Source: Candidatus Onthoplasma faecigallinarum (lineage in GTDB: Bacteria > Bacillota > Clostridia > Christensenellales > UBA1242). Taken from it: DNA of 29,738 nt. This document shows positions 1-7,920 of this stretch, one piece after another. The stretch covers positions 1-29,738 of the forward strand of contig DVMB01000002.1 in NCBI GenBank assembly GCA_018715225.1, in the 5' to 3' direction. Within the stretch, counting starts at the first letter, position 1; each line of letters starts with the position of its first letter. Under the pieces are notes generated by a model. That model was not told the DNA's origin. It made no database searches and saw only the letters and a program-made list of their open reading frames with translations. The translations under genes were made by a program, and so were the position numbers.

Positions 1-535
1 TATTCACTTCATAAATTGTAACTTTGTTAGTTCTTAACTCTCCCAAAAATGTTACAAAACTCGGGGTTAAATCTATTGTTCGATATTCTCCATCAATATA
101 CACTTCGTTCCATGCATGCGAAAATTTTTTATAAGTTGGAATAACCGCTTCGTCCTCACTTGTAACAACTCTACATCTAACTCCAATCAATTCACAAATA
201 TCCTTAAACGCACTAGCAAAACTCGCACATATGCCTTTCTTCAGTAGTATAGGGGCATATTTTTCACTCGCTAAAATATGCGTATTTTTATAATCATAAA
301 CAATCCCTGGATATTTTCCTGTGCCATTATTTGTCCTTGGATTATTTAATATTGCATAATCGTATTTAATATTTTTATTCCACCAGTTAAATAAATCTTT
401 TAGCATTTGCTTTTTTGTAATAAAAGTTCCTTTATTTTTAAGACTTTTGGCAATTTGCTTTATTTTATCTTGATATTCTTCTTCCAACGCTAACCTGTCT
501 TTATCAACTCCTTTCCCTTTTATAATAAAAGTCAT
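1..535 (-). CDS. Transglutaminase-like protein, partial (C-terminus off the window)
   Basis: The reading frame is open from an ATG at 535 to the window edge, 178 residues seen, so the 3' end is missing. A clear AAAGGAG ribosome site lies just upstream of the ATG. The visible part carries the order expected of the transglutaminase-like (papain-fold) superfamily: a catalytic Cys in KKGICASFASAF (C103), a His in SHAWNEVYIDG (H140) and an Asp in RTIDLTP (D155). The family includes peptidases and cross-linking enzymes, and substrates cannot be read from this. No signal peptide is visible, so a cytoplasmic location is likely unless the missing part changes that. It follows the cardiolipin synthase gene after 58 nt on the same strand and is probably the third gene of the envelope operon. 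The fold call is strong; the exact activity is unknown. Confidence 0.85.
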   Translation of the reverse strand, partial: MTFIIKGKGVDKDRLALEEEYQDKIKQIAKSLKNKGTFITKKQMLKDLFNWWNKNIKYDYAILNNPRTNNGTGKYPGIVYDYKNTHILASEKYAPILLKKGICASFASAFKDICELIGVRCRVVTSEDEAVIPTYKKFSHAWNEVYIDGEYRTIDLTPSFVTFLGELRTNKVTIYEVN

Positions 536-593
536 GAAAATCTCCTTTACAAATAAAAATAATTTTAAAGATAAAATTAAAAAGTTTTAAACC

Positions 594-2144
594 TTATAGC
601 ATTGGTGTGAACACCTTTATAATTGCACACATGAGTCTCACGAAAGGATTCAATCTAAACCCGTCCATATTTATACCTATAGTAAATAGATGTTCAAAAT
701 CTTTCTTGATGTCATTTATAGCATCCGTCTTGTACATCAATGTGCCACATTCATAATGATGAAGCAAACTTCTATAGTCAAAATTGATTGTGCCCACCAC
801 TGCTAGACAATCATCACAAATCACCTGTTTTGCGTGGATAAAGCCCTTTGAATACTCTAAGATCTTTACTCCTGCCTCTTGCAAAGTCTTATAACTAGAC
901 CTGGTTAGATTGAAAATGATCTTTTTGTCCGGGATGTGCGGAGTGATTATTCTCACGTCTACCCCTCGTCTAGCTGCATTGCATAACGCATTGGTAAGCT
1001 TATTGTCAATTATCAAATATGGAGTGGTAATCCAAACATAATTTTCAGCCTGATTGATAATATTTAAGTATACATTTTCAGCCACATACTCACTATAAAA
1101 ATATTTTGGACCATCGCCATACGGACAAACTAAACCTGTTGCGTTTACCGCTGTCACTTCATTCGGTAGGTAAGTCGAAAAATCTTCTAATTTTTGATTC
1201 TGTACATCATATAGTTGCAAAAACATAAGTACCATGTTTTTGACTGCTGCCCCTTTGATTTTGATACCAGTGTCTTTCCAATGACCGAATTTTGATTTGA
1301 TATTGACATATTCGTCCGCCAAGTTGAGCCCACTCATAAAGCCAATTTTGCCATCAATTATCGTCATCTTTCTATGGTCTCTATTGTTGTGAACAGCGGA
1401 CATTATAGGAATAAATGAGTTGAATTTTACGCTCTTGATTCCCATTTCATTTAATTTTTTTGCAAAATTATTTGGCAATTTGTTGATTGTACCTAAATCG
1501 TCATACATAACTCTAACTTCTACGCCCTGCTTTACTTTCATTCGCAATACACTAAGGATAGCGCTCCACATTTCGCCACGCTCTATGATAAAATATTCCA
1601 TAAAGATGTATTTCTTGGCATTTCTCAATTCTTCCAGCAGTTCAGTGAAAAACACTTCCCCTAGCCTTAAATATTTTACTTCAGTGTTATCGTACGTCTT
1701 GAGCCCTGTAGATTTGTATATGTATTCAAATTGACCATAATGTTTGCCTAGTTTAGTTTTCAGCTCTTCGTCTTCTTCTTTATATTTCACCAAATATTGT
1801 TTGATCTCATTGGATACCTTTCTATAAAACTTTTTGTGTCTTCTCGGCGGGCGTCTCCTTACAAACAAAAAATAAATAAAAATACCAAAGATTGGGAAAA
1901 TCAACAATATGATAACCCATGTGAGTTGACCCTCAATCGGCATATCCGAATTGATAATTCTTATCATGAGGATAATACCGAAGATTGTTATAATTGTCTC
2001 TATCGGCACATAAATATGATTAAAAACTATAGGATAATAATGGTTGAACACATAAGGCAACACAATAGAAATACCTAGTTGTATCAAGATAGCAATTACA
2101 ACTAAAGTCATTCTACTAAAAATAATTTTAAAAAACCTTCTCAT
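594..2144 (-). CDS. cls: Cardiolipin synthase (phospholipase D family)
   Basis: This is a 516-residue protein of the usual length for bacterial ClsA-type cardiolipin synthases, which join two phosphatidylglycerol molecules into cardiolipin and release glycerol at the membrane. The N-terminus has hydrophobic segments at about 12-33, 46-64 and 74-95, followed by a basic stretch (VRRRPPRRHKK). Two HKD phospholipase D motifs are intact: H257-R-K259 with D264, and H437-A-K439 with D444, each followed by the typical GxxN segment. The start overlaps the stop of the upstream glycosyltransferase gene in an ATGA, indicating translational coupling. The promoter at 3004-3032 probably serves both. Membrane location and lipid role are supported by family knowledge; nothing looks truncated. 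Confidence 0.93.
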   Translation of the reverse strand: MRRFFKIIFSRMTLVVIAILIQLGISIVLPYVFNHYYPIVFNHIYVPIETIITIFGIILMIRIINSDMPIEGQLTWVIILLIFPIFGIFIYFLFVRRRPPRRHKKFYRKVSNEIKQYLVKYKEEDEELKTKLGKHYGQFEYIYKSTGLKTYDNTEVKYLRLGEVFFTELLEELRNAKKYIFMEYFIIERGEMWSAILSVLRMKVKQGVEVRVMYDDLGTINKLPNNFAKKLNEMGIKSVKFNSFIPIMSAVHNNRDHRKMTIIDGKIGFMSGLNLADEYVNIKSKFGHWKDTGIKIKGAAVKNMVLMFLQLYDVQNQKLEDFSTYLPNEVTAVNATGLVCPYGDGPKYFYSEYVAENVYLNIINQAENYVWITTPYLIIDNKLTNALCNAARRGVDVRIITPHIPDKKIIFNLTRSSYKTLQEAGVKILEYSKGFIHAKQVICDDCLAVVGTINFDYRSLLHHYECGTLMYKTDAINDIKKDFEHLFTIGINMDGFRLNPFVRLMCAIIKVFTPML

Positions 2145-2950
2145 TTCTTATTCACGGCGTACTTATGATAGTATTGTTTCAAAATTCCTTTGTAATTATC
2201 CTTCCAAGGTTTGTTTTTCCCAAGGTAGTGGATGATAACATTATTATTTGCAACCCAGTCAGCATTTATTTTATGCTTTGGTCTTCTCATATTGTAAAAG
2301 GATATATACCTATCGGAGAGATTGTATATCTTAGGGTCAATAAGTTTAACACGGTCGCCAAAAAACTTGAATATAACATCTTGGTCATATAGGCACATTC
2401 TCCAGCCGTTTCTGCGTATAAACCTGAAAATCTCATCAGTGTTTATCACTTGACGTAATTCTTTTATATTCATCATCATTACGCCTGTGTTTATGTAAAA
2501 ATGATCTTTATTTACTGTCAGTCGCACTCTATTGAACCACTGCATAAAGCCACGAATTTGCGTACAAGCAATGAACAAATTTCCTTCAAAATTCATGTTG
2601 TATAATTCATTGATACTGTTATGTACAATCAAGTCGGAATCTAGATATAATATCCTATCCACACTCTCAGGTAACATTATAGGAGCAAATATCCTGTAGT
2701 AAATCTCGTATGGATAACGTTTTACTTTAGGTGCACCCTTAAATAAAGATTTGTCCATAAAAATATAGATCAAATTTATGTTCGCACGAACATTTGTCAA
2801 GATGTTTGCTTTATCTTCTGGCTGTAAGTCTGTGTGCATTACATACACGTCAAACTCGCTATCTTGGTTATTGATTGCAAGCGAATTGATCATCGCTAAA
2901 AAATGCTTTACATACCCTCGGTTGATATTGACCAAAATATTTTTTTTCAT
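2141..2950 (-). CDS. Glycosyltransferase family 8
   Basis: A 269-residue soluble retaining glycosyltransferase of the GT8 (GT-A fold) family, which transfers a sugar from a nucleotide sugar, often to cell-surface glycans or lipids. Seen in the sequence: the DxD metal and nucleotide-sugar motif D104-S-D106 in RILYLDSDLIVH, the INTGVMMMN segment at about 153-161, YDQDVIF at about 188-194, and the C-terminal HYLGKNKPW (H241) that contacts the donor diphosphate in this family. The AAGGAT ribosome site is about 12 nt before the ATG. It is the first gene of an operon with cardiolipin synthase, which suggests a glycolipid or envelope substrate, but acceptor and sugar are not readable. Full length for the family. 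Confidence 0.9.
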   Translation of the reverse strand: MKKNILVNINRGYVKHFLAMINSLAINNQDSEFDVYVMHTDLQPEDKANILTNVRANINLIYIFMDKSLFKGAPKVKRYPYEIYYRIFAPIMLPESVDRILYLDSDLIVHNSINELYNMNFEGNLFIACTQIRGFMQWFNRVRLTVNKDHFYINTGVMMMNIKELRQVINTDEIFRFIRRNGWRMCLYDQDVIFKFFGDRVKLIDPKIYNLSDRYISFYNMRRPKHKINADWVANNNVIIHYLGKNKPWKDNYKGILKQYYHKYAVNKK

Positions 2951-3003
2951 TAAATAGGTATCCTTTTAAAAATTTATTTATAAATTTTACAATCTATAGA
3001 AAG

Positions 3004-3032
3004 ATTATAATAAAATTAAAAAGTATTGTCAA
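3004..3032 (-). promoter_or_regulatory. SigA-type promoter of the GT8-cls operon
   Basis: On the minus strand TTGACA (3032-3027), a 17-nt spacer and TATAAT (3009-3004) form a consensus match in all twelve bases. The ATG at 2950 lies about 50 nt downstream of the -10. Confidence 0.88.
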
Positions 3033-3066
3033 GCCTAAAAATATTTATAATTAACAAACAAAAATG

Positions 3067-3094
3067 TTGCAAATAAATAAAAATATGCTATAAT
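3067..3094 (+). promoter_or_regulatory. Promoter of tRNA-Gln
   Basis: TTGCAA (3067-3072), 16-nt spacer, TATAAT (3089-3094), ending ten bases before the mature tRNA 5' end. Confidence 0.75.
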
Positions 3095-3104
3095 AAAAAG
3101 GCGA

Positions 3105-3179
3105 TGGGGTATCGCCAAGCGGTAAGGCTCTGGTCTCTGAATCCAGCATGCGTTGGTTCGAATCCAACTACCCCAGCCA
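3105..3179 (+). tRNA. trnQ: tRNA-Gln (anticodon CUG), CCA encoded
   Basis: Reading from 3105: acceptor stem TGGGGTA pairs with TACCCCA, D-arm GCC/GGC, anticodon arm CTGGT/TCCAG with loop CTCTGAA giving anticodon CTG, T-arm GTTGG TTCGAAT CCAAC, discriminator G and encoded CCA. The T7-acceptor opening is typical of glutamine tRNAs and resembles the E. coli tRNA-Gln(CUG). The last pair of the anticodon stem is a T-T mismatch. It has its own promoter and a terminator eight bases after the CCA. Its 3' end is the left edge of a 48-bp repeat, so it may have served as an integration site. Confidence 0.95.
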
Positions 3180-3221
3180 ATGCCCCCAACTGAACTGCTT
3201 TGGTTCAGTTGTTTTTTATAA
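3174..3221 (+). repeat. Direct repeat, left copy (tRNA-Gln 3' end plus terminator), attL-like
   Basis: These 48 bp, starting six bases before the end of the CCA-tailed tRNA and running through its terminator, recur at 12989-13036 in the same orientation. Only two positions differ (3182 G versus A; 3197 G versus A). Placement at a tRNA 3' end suggests an attachment site, but no integrase is present. Confidence 0.7.
3187..3217 (+). terminator. Rho-independent terminator of tRNA-Gln
   Basis: A 9-bp perfect stem CAACTGAAC/GTTCAGTTG with a 7-nt loop is followed by six T residues. Confidence 0.92.
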
Positions 3222-3670
3222 AAAGAGATCCTGGCGTGTGCTTGTCTTGATACAAGTGGCGTCGCGATGCTCCGCCAGGACAAGTCCACGTCTGCAACTT
3301 AAATCTAATGCTTTAATAGATAAACTGCTTTACTTGAAAAACTAAATTGATTAAAATTTTGTATAGAATAGGTATAAATAAATTTATTACATCAAACTAA
3401 ATCAATTAATCGTGTGAACATTAGAGAACTAAATTAAGCCTAAATTGGGGATTAATGCTGATTTTGAGAAACTGTTGTTAAAGCAATATTTGGTGGTTAT
3501 ATTAACATCTAGTAAAAAATTTCAAATTGTTTTTAATACTGTTTAAAACAACAACTTGAAATAATAATGAATTTATTAATAGACAAAATTACTGTTATGA
3601 TGATAAAATTGAAACAAACTCAACCTATGCTAAAGCTGATAATTAAAAAGATTTTTGATTTTTCATTATT
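3222..3670. other. Non-coding stretch with a GC-richer nested inverted repeat
   Basis: No gene is supported here. The one notable piece is about 3226-3300, clearly richer in G+C than its surroundings. It contains CCTGGCG (3230-3236) facing CGCCAGG (3273-3279), an inner hairpin CTTGT (3241-3245)/ACAAG (3252-3256), and an alternative pairing TGGCG (3257-3261)/CGCCA (3273-3277). No T-run follows. It may be a structured RNA remnant or part of an integration scar. The rest is plain AT-rich DNA in which I see nothing. Confidence 0.5.
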
Positions 3671-3710
3671 AAATAAAAAATCCGCCGCAATAAAAACAAG
3701 AGACGGCGGA
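3671..3710 (-). terminator. Terminator downstream of rsgA
   Basis: On the minus strand TCCGCCG and CGGCGGA form a 7-bp perfect GC-rich stem with a 16-nt loop, followed by TTTTTTATTT. It lies about 50 nt past the rsgA stop and closes the minus-strand biosynthetic region. Confidence 0.82.
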
Positions 3711-3759
3711 AATTATGCGAGCGCAAAATATAACGTAAACATTATGATTTAGTTGCTTT

Positions 3760-4830
3760 TTAAAATATGATATTATTAAATTCTTCACTATTTGTTTTTT
3801 TTTGATTTTGAACACTTATGTCTTCCATTATCCTAACATAGCTTTCGTATCTAGACAGTGGGATGTCACCATCCCTAACTGCTGTTTTTACTCCACAATC
3901 TTCGGTTGGCGCATGAATATGATCACATCTTTTATATTTACAATTTAGGTAAGATTCAAATTCCGGGAAATAATCTTGAATTTCAGATGCATTAAAACTG
4001 GAAACATCTAATGCTCTAATTCCAGGTGTATCTATTATTGAAGAATTGTTATCCCATATATAAAACTTAGAAGATGTTGTGGTATGGCGCCCTCTTCTAC
4101 TCTTTTCCCCAACATGACCTGTCTTAATTTCATCAAAATCCATTATTCTATTAGTTAAAGAAGATTTGCCAACTCCGCTGTGTCCCACAAAAATTGCTCT
4201 TTTGTTTTTTAAATAAAATTTAAGATTATCAATCCCTTCGTTATTTATTGCAGATGTCTCTACGACCGGTATATTTAGTTTTCTGTAAATATCTATAACT
4301 CTCTCGTCATTTTCAGTTTTTAAGTCCGATTTATTTAAACAAATAATAGGTTCAATACCACATGCTTGTAATATCATAAGGTATCTATCTATAAATCTAG
4401 GGTGAAGTGGAGGAGAATATGCGGAAACAACGATAACTGCAGTATCAATATTCGAAGCAAGTATTTTATTTGATACTACATTATTTCTCCTTGCTCTATC
4501 TTTATGATTTCTAGACAATATCGTTTTCCTTTCTAAAACATGAAGAATTTTTTTCTTTTCATCATCTAAAACAACTTCATCTCCTGGAAACAATAATTGA
4601 TTACACGGAATATTTTGTCTCATGCCAAAGACAGTTAATATTTCACCGTTATATAGAACTTTCGTCTCTTTATAACCAGTCTCAATTACAATACCAGTAT
4701 TTAGACTCGAATCTCTTCTAATAACAAAATTATCGTCTACTTTTTTATTTAGCGCAATATCTTTTGCACGATTTTTTTTATCAATACTTTTTTTAGTTTT
4801 AAAACTATCATAACTTTCTAAATGAGCCAT
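3760..4830 (-). CDS. rsgA: RsgA-type circularly permuted GTPase (30S subunit maturation)
   Basis: RsgA binds the 30S ribosomal subunit near the decoding centre and uses GTP hydrolysis to check late assembly. The protein has 356 residues. A basic N-terminal extension (about 1-40) precedes an OB-fold with the usual HVLERKTILSR end (about 97-107). The permuted G-domain order is visible: G4 NKSD (166-169), G5 ETSA (191-194), P-loop GHSGVGKS (216-223), switch RHTTT (248-252), G3 DTPG (267-270). A zinc site follows: C297, C302, H304, C312. The basic extension recalls the proteobacterial form more than the roughly 295-residue Bacillus form. It has its own promoter (4880-4908) and an AAGGAA ribosome site. 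It sits directly behind the biosynthetic operon inside the direct-repeat bracket, so it could be a housekeeping gene or an accessory copy giving ribosome protection; the latter is only inference. Confidence 0.92.
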   Translation of the reverse strand: MAHLESYDSFKTKKSIDKKNRAKDIALNKKVDDNFVIRRDSSLNTGIVIETGYKETKVLYNGEILTVFGMRQNIPCNQLLFPGDEVVLDDEKKKILHVLERKTILSRNHKDRARRNNVVSNKILASNIDTAVIVVSAYSPPLHPRFIDRYLMILQACGIEPIICLNKSDLKTENDERVIDIYRKLNIPVVETSAINNEGIDNLKFYLKNKRAIFVGHSGVGKSSLTNRIMDFDEIKTGHVGEKSRRGRHTTTSSKFYIWDNNSSIIDTPGIRALDVSSFNASEIQDYFPEFESYLNCKYKRCDHIHAPTEDCGVKTAVRDGDIPLSRYESYVRIMEDISVQNQKKTNSEEFNNIIF

Positions 4831-4879
4831 AATTTTAATTCCTTTTATTATTTTTCATTAAATATAACCCTACATTTTA

Positions 4880-4908
4880 ATTATAAAACAAATTGTCAAT
4901 AAAGTCAA
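4880..4908 (-). promoter_or_regulatory. SigA-type promoter of rsgA
   Basis: Minus strand TTGACT (4908-4903), 17-nt spacer, TATAAT (4885-4880). It lies in the 82-nt gap after the radical SAM gene, so rsgA can be expressed independently of the upstream operon. Confidence 0.85.
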
Positions 4909-4912
4909 TAAT

Positions 4913-5986
4913 TTATTTTTCTTTCCACAATAATGTTTTTATATCGGTAGGTTTGTCTATGTCATCATCTAAATCATAATATTTAACTATTTTATTGTCT
5001 CGTGAAAATGTAATACAGTTGCTTGTCCAGTCAATAATATTTTCTCTTCTAACTTTACCAATTGTGGTGTCCATTGTAAACCTTGTTGAATTGATCCATG
5101 ATGGAGTAGAAAAATTCACTTCGTCCATGATTTTGATTATCCTCTTAAAAGACAATCTAAAACAGGCAGAATAGGATATGGGATCTGGAATAAATATAGA
5201 TAAAGGTCGTATATGTAAATCATCCATCATTTCAAGTAATTTGATTAAAACTATAGAGTTGTCGTTTATACCTCTAAGCAATGGAAATTGCGAATACATC
5301 CTTATACCTGCTTTGTCAATTTTTTTTATTTTATCTTGCACTTTATCGCAAATTTCATATAGGTGATTAATATGAAAAACTAATCTAACATTATATAATT
5401 TTAACAGCGATATTAATTTTTGCGTGAAAATTGTTGGCTCGTATACTATTGCCCTTGTGTGAATTCTTATATCCCAATTTTTTAACTCCTTTAAAGCATA
5501 CTCTAAGTTATCATAACCAATAGTTAATGGATCACCGCCTGAAAAAATAACTTCTTTAATTTCAGGATTATCATTCAAATATTTTTTTAATGTACTAACC
5601 TTTTCAATAATCGTCTTTTTAATATTGCTTGTTTGAAATTTTGATAAATTGTATGTTCTAAAACAATACTGACAATGTGAAAAACATATATCTGTTATTA
5701 TAAAAACTAGTCTATTGCCATATTTCCTAATAATATAATCAACATTTTGAACAGGCATATGCTTATTTTCTTCAACATAGTCCCTTGTTTCTACGCTTGT
5801 TTTTATGTCTATTTTATCTTTTGTTGGTATTACAGATTTATATAATGGTCCACCAACACCTATAGCATTAATTTCTTCTTCTACCTTTTCTTTGTAAAAC
5901 TTAGAAATCTTTATTGGTAATAAAGAATCTGTCTTTACAAGATTTTCATATCTGATTTTTAATTTTCTATCTATCAATTTTTCCAT
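4913..5986 (-). CDS. KamA-like radical SAM protein (amino acid 2,3-aminomutase family)
   Basis: 357 residues, related to lysine 2,3-aminomutases, which use S-adenosylmethionine, a 4Fe-4S cluster and PLP to move an alpha-amino group to the beta carbon. The cluster motif is C101-FSH-C105-QY-C108, preceded by the family's FIITDI stretch. SGGDPLT (149-155) is the SAM-binding glycine motif. HTRAIVYEP (176-184) and FPLLRGIND (234-242) match conserved KamA segments. K311 in TTIGKVRREN is placed where the PLP lysine is expected. The start overlaps the preceding ATP-grasp gene by 20 nt, indicating coupling. It is the last gene of the six-gene operon. The substrate could be lysine, arginine, ornithine or another amino acid. 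If active, the pathway product would contain a beta-amino acid. Confidence 0.85.
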   Translation of the reverse strand: MEKLIDRKLKIRYENLVKTDSLLPIKISKFYKEKVEEEINAIGVGGPLYKSVIPTKDKIDIKTSVETRDYVEENKHMPVQNVDYIIRKYGNRLVFIITDICFSHCQYCFRTYNLSKFQTSNIKKTIIEKVSTLKKYLNDNPEIKEVIFSGGDPLTIGYDNLEYALKELKNWDIRIHTRAIVYEPTIFTQKLISLLKLYNVRLVFHINHLYEICDKVQDKIKKIDKAGIRMYSQFPLLRGINDNSIVLIKLLEMMDDLHIRPLSIFIPDPISYSACFRLSFKRIIKIMDEVNFSTPSWINSTRFTMDTTIGKVRRENIIDWTSNCITFSRDNKIVKYYDLDDDIDKPTDIKTLLWKEK

Positions 5987-6944
5987 TGTGAATATACCAT
6001 CCTATTGAATTTATTTTTTTAGTACATTGCAGAGCATTCTTTACTATATGATTAATAATATCATTGAAACTATAATCTTCTTTATATGCGCAAGTCATAA
6101 ATTCTCCTTGCGGATGAAAACTAACTTGCGAATTTACTTCTATTAAATAATATTTATTATTTTTGTATCTAAAATCTATTTTTGCATATCCCTTTATATC
6201 CAATATTTCTGCAATTTTATTAACTTTATCTTTCAGTTCGCTAAAATTCCCATCTAGCCCAAATATGTTTACTGTGTTGTCTTTTGTGGTTTTCATTTCG
6301 TAATCGTAAAATAAAGATTGGCTATCAACTTCACAGGGACCAAGCGCTCCTATTCCTTCGATGTATGCCATACTGATATCTTTTCCATCTATAAATTCCT
6401 CAACGAGTACAGCCCTCTTGTAATTTGATAATAAATAATCAACCTGGTTATATAAATCTTTGTAGTTGTAAACAATTGATTTTTCAGACATCCCAATGCT
6501 TGAACCTTCTGAATTGAGTTTTACTATAGCTGGATATAAAATACTTGTTGCATTATTTAATCCATCTAAATTTTTTATTATATATCCTTTAGGCGTATTT
6601 ACTACTTCTTTTAAAATATTTTTTGTTAAAAATTTATTGTGGCATATTAACATATTTGTACTATCAGGACCTGAATAATTTTGATTTATTTGCTCTAAAA
6701 TTGCCCCATACACTGATTCTCGAGCAGGTCCATAAAAACCTTCACAGACATTGAATACTAAATCTGGTTTTAACTTTAAAATAGTTTTTATCCAACTAAA
6801 ATTTTTATCGGCTTCAATGTTGTAAACTTTATAATTATTTTTTAGTGCATCGTAAATACACCTTATTGTAGCATTAGAGTCAAATTCTGCTTCGTATTCA
6901 AACTGTTGCCTATTTAAATTATATAATATCGCAATTTTCTTCAT
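5967..6944 (-). CDS. D-Ala-D-Ala ligase-like ATP-grasp ligase
   Basis: 325 residues from the ATG at 6944, chosen because TACGGAGATAAT places GGAG five bases before it; an in-frame ATG at 6962 has no such site. ATP-grasp ligases of this type activate a carboxylate as acyl phosphate and join it to an amine. Visible family segments are NVCEG (65-69), YSGPDS (90-95), the ATP-binding VKLNSEGSSIG (141-151), VEEFIDGKDIS (181-191), a late AKIDFR and the metal-binding LIEVNSQ. It differs from housekeeping Ddl in context: it sits between a ureohydrolase gene and a radical SAM gene with which it overlaps by 20 nt. A role in forming an amide or peptide bond in a small specialised product is inferred; its substrates are unknown. 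Confidence 0.85.
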   Translation of the reverse strand: MKKIAILYNLNRQQFEYEAEFDSNATIRCIYDALKNNYKVYNIEADKNFSWIKTILKLKPDLVFNVCEGFYGPARESVYGAILEQINQNYSGPDSTNMLICHNKFLTKNILKEVVNTPKGYIIKNLDGLNNATSILYPAIVKLNSEGSSIGMSEKSIVYNYKDLYNQVDYLLSNYKRAVLVEEFIDGKDISMAYIEGIGALGPCEVDSQSLFYDYEMKTTKDNTVNIFGLDGNFSELKDKVNKIAEILDIKGYAKIDFRYKNNKYYLIEVNSQVSFHPQGEFMTCAYKEDYSFNDIINHIVKNALQCTKKINSIGWYIHNGKIDR

Positions 6945-6945
6945 A

Positions 6946-7908
6946 TTATCTCCGTAACCCAATGGCTAAAAAATGATAAATTAATTCACACGCTATCACA
7001 AAAGAACTATAAGAATTATCTAATGTCGGATTTAATTCAACAATATCAAACCCACATATATCAAAATTTTTCATAAATTGTAAAGCTTCATCACATTCAT
7101 AAGGGTTTAAACCATTTATTTGAGGAGTTCCTGTACCAAATATGTATGAAGAATCAATTCCATCTATATCAAAGGTAATGTAAAATTTTATTTTTTTGTT
7201 TTTATTTTTATTTAATACATCGGTCATAATTTCATGTATGGTTCGCTCTTTAACATCGTTTGATGTGTACACTGTAATTCCGTTTTTTTGAGTGAATTTA
7301 AACCATTCTTCATCCACAAGTCCTCTTGGACCAATAGTAAATAAATTTTCACCTTTTAAATATTGGTTCTCAATTAATTTTCGAAAAACATTTCCATGCC
7401 ATATTTCAGGCATATTAAGATAGCTTTTTTCGACATCTAAATGAGCATCAAAATGAATAATACCTATTTCATAATCAGGAAATTTTTCTTTCATGGCTTT
7501 TAATACACCAATAAAACTACCATATGTAATAGAATGATCTCCACCGCAAATTACAGGAAAACTGTTTTGCGCTATAGCGTATGTCTTCTTTGTTATAGCA
7601 TCTTGATTTTTGTCTGGATGAGTTGGATTAACATAAACATCTCCTAGATCTGCAATTTTGAAATTATTTATTTTATAACTCTTTTTTTTATCTAAATCAT
7701 AAAGAGTTTGTCCTTCTATTCTATCCCAAAATGAATATTCCCTTAATTTTCTAGGTGCATATTTCGCTCCTAACCTATATGAAGCCCCATAATCACAAGG
7801 CACACCTAAAAACACAATGTCATAATTTTTTATTTTATCTTCATTTATAAAATCACCACCCATAAATGTTGGTATCCCAGCGTAAATATATTCTTCTTTT
7901 TTTTTCAT
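6946..7908 (-). CDS. Ureohydrolase (agmatinase/arginase family)
   Basis: 320 residues. The family hydrolyses a guanidino group to urea and an amine (agmatine to putrescine, arginine to ornithine, or related compounds) with two Mn ions. The metal ligands are all present: H125 in GGDHS, D154-A-H156-L-D158, and D247-I-D249 with D252. The final motif ends SSY instead of the common DP, and the downstream GTGTP loop is kept. The start follows a GGAG site five bases away. It lies 12 nt after the preceding ATP-grasp gene and 1 nt before the next. Overall it is nearer to agmatinase than to arginase, but in this operon it may act on a guanidino-bearing pathway intermediate; that part is inference. Confidence 0.87.
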   Translation of the reverse strand: MKKKEEYIYAGIPTFMGGDFINEDKIKNYDIVFLGVPCDYGASYRLGAKYAPRKLREYSFWDRIEGQTLYDLDKKKSYKINNFKIADLGDVYVNPTHPDKNQDAITKKTYAIAQNSFPVICGGDHSITYGSFIGVLKAMKEKFPDYEIGIIHFDAHLDVEKSYLNMPEIWHGNVFRKLIENQYLKGENLFTIGPRGLVDEEWFKFTQKNGITVYTSNDVKERTIHEIMTDVLNKNKNKKIKFYITFDIDGIDSSYIFGTGTPQINGLNPYECDEALQFMKNFDICGFDIVELNPTLDNSYSSFVIACELIYHFLAIGLRR

Positions 7909-7920
7909 ATTTTCTCCATT

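Noticed and set aside
3035..3289. 84-codon minus-strand frame covering the tRNA (IRTNACWIQRPEPYRLA)
   Set aside because: It is the antisense translation of tRNA-Gln plus terminator, a familiar artefact.
3567..3752. 61-codon plus-strand frame
   Set aside because: No ribosome site; it runs through the minus-strand terminator of rsgA and has low-complexity AT-rich content.
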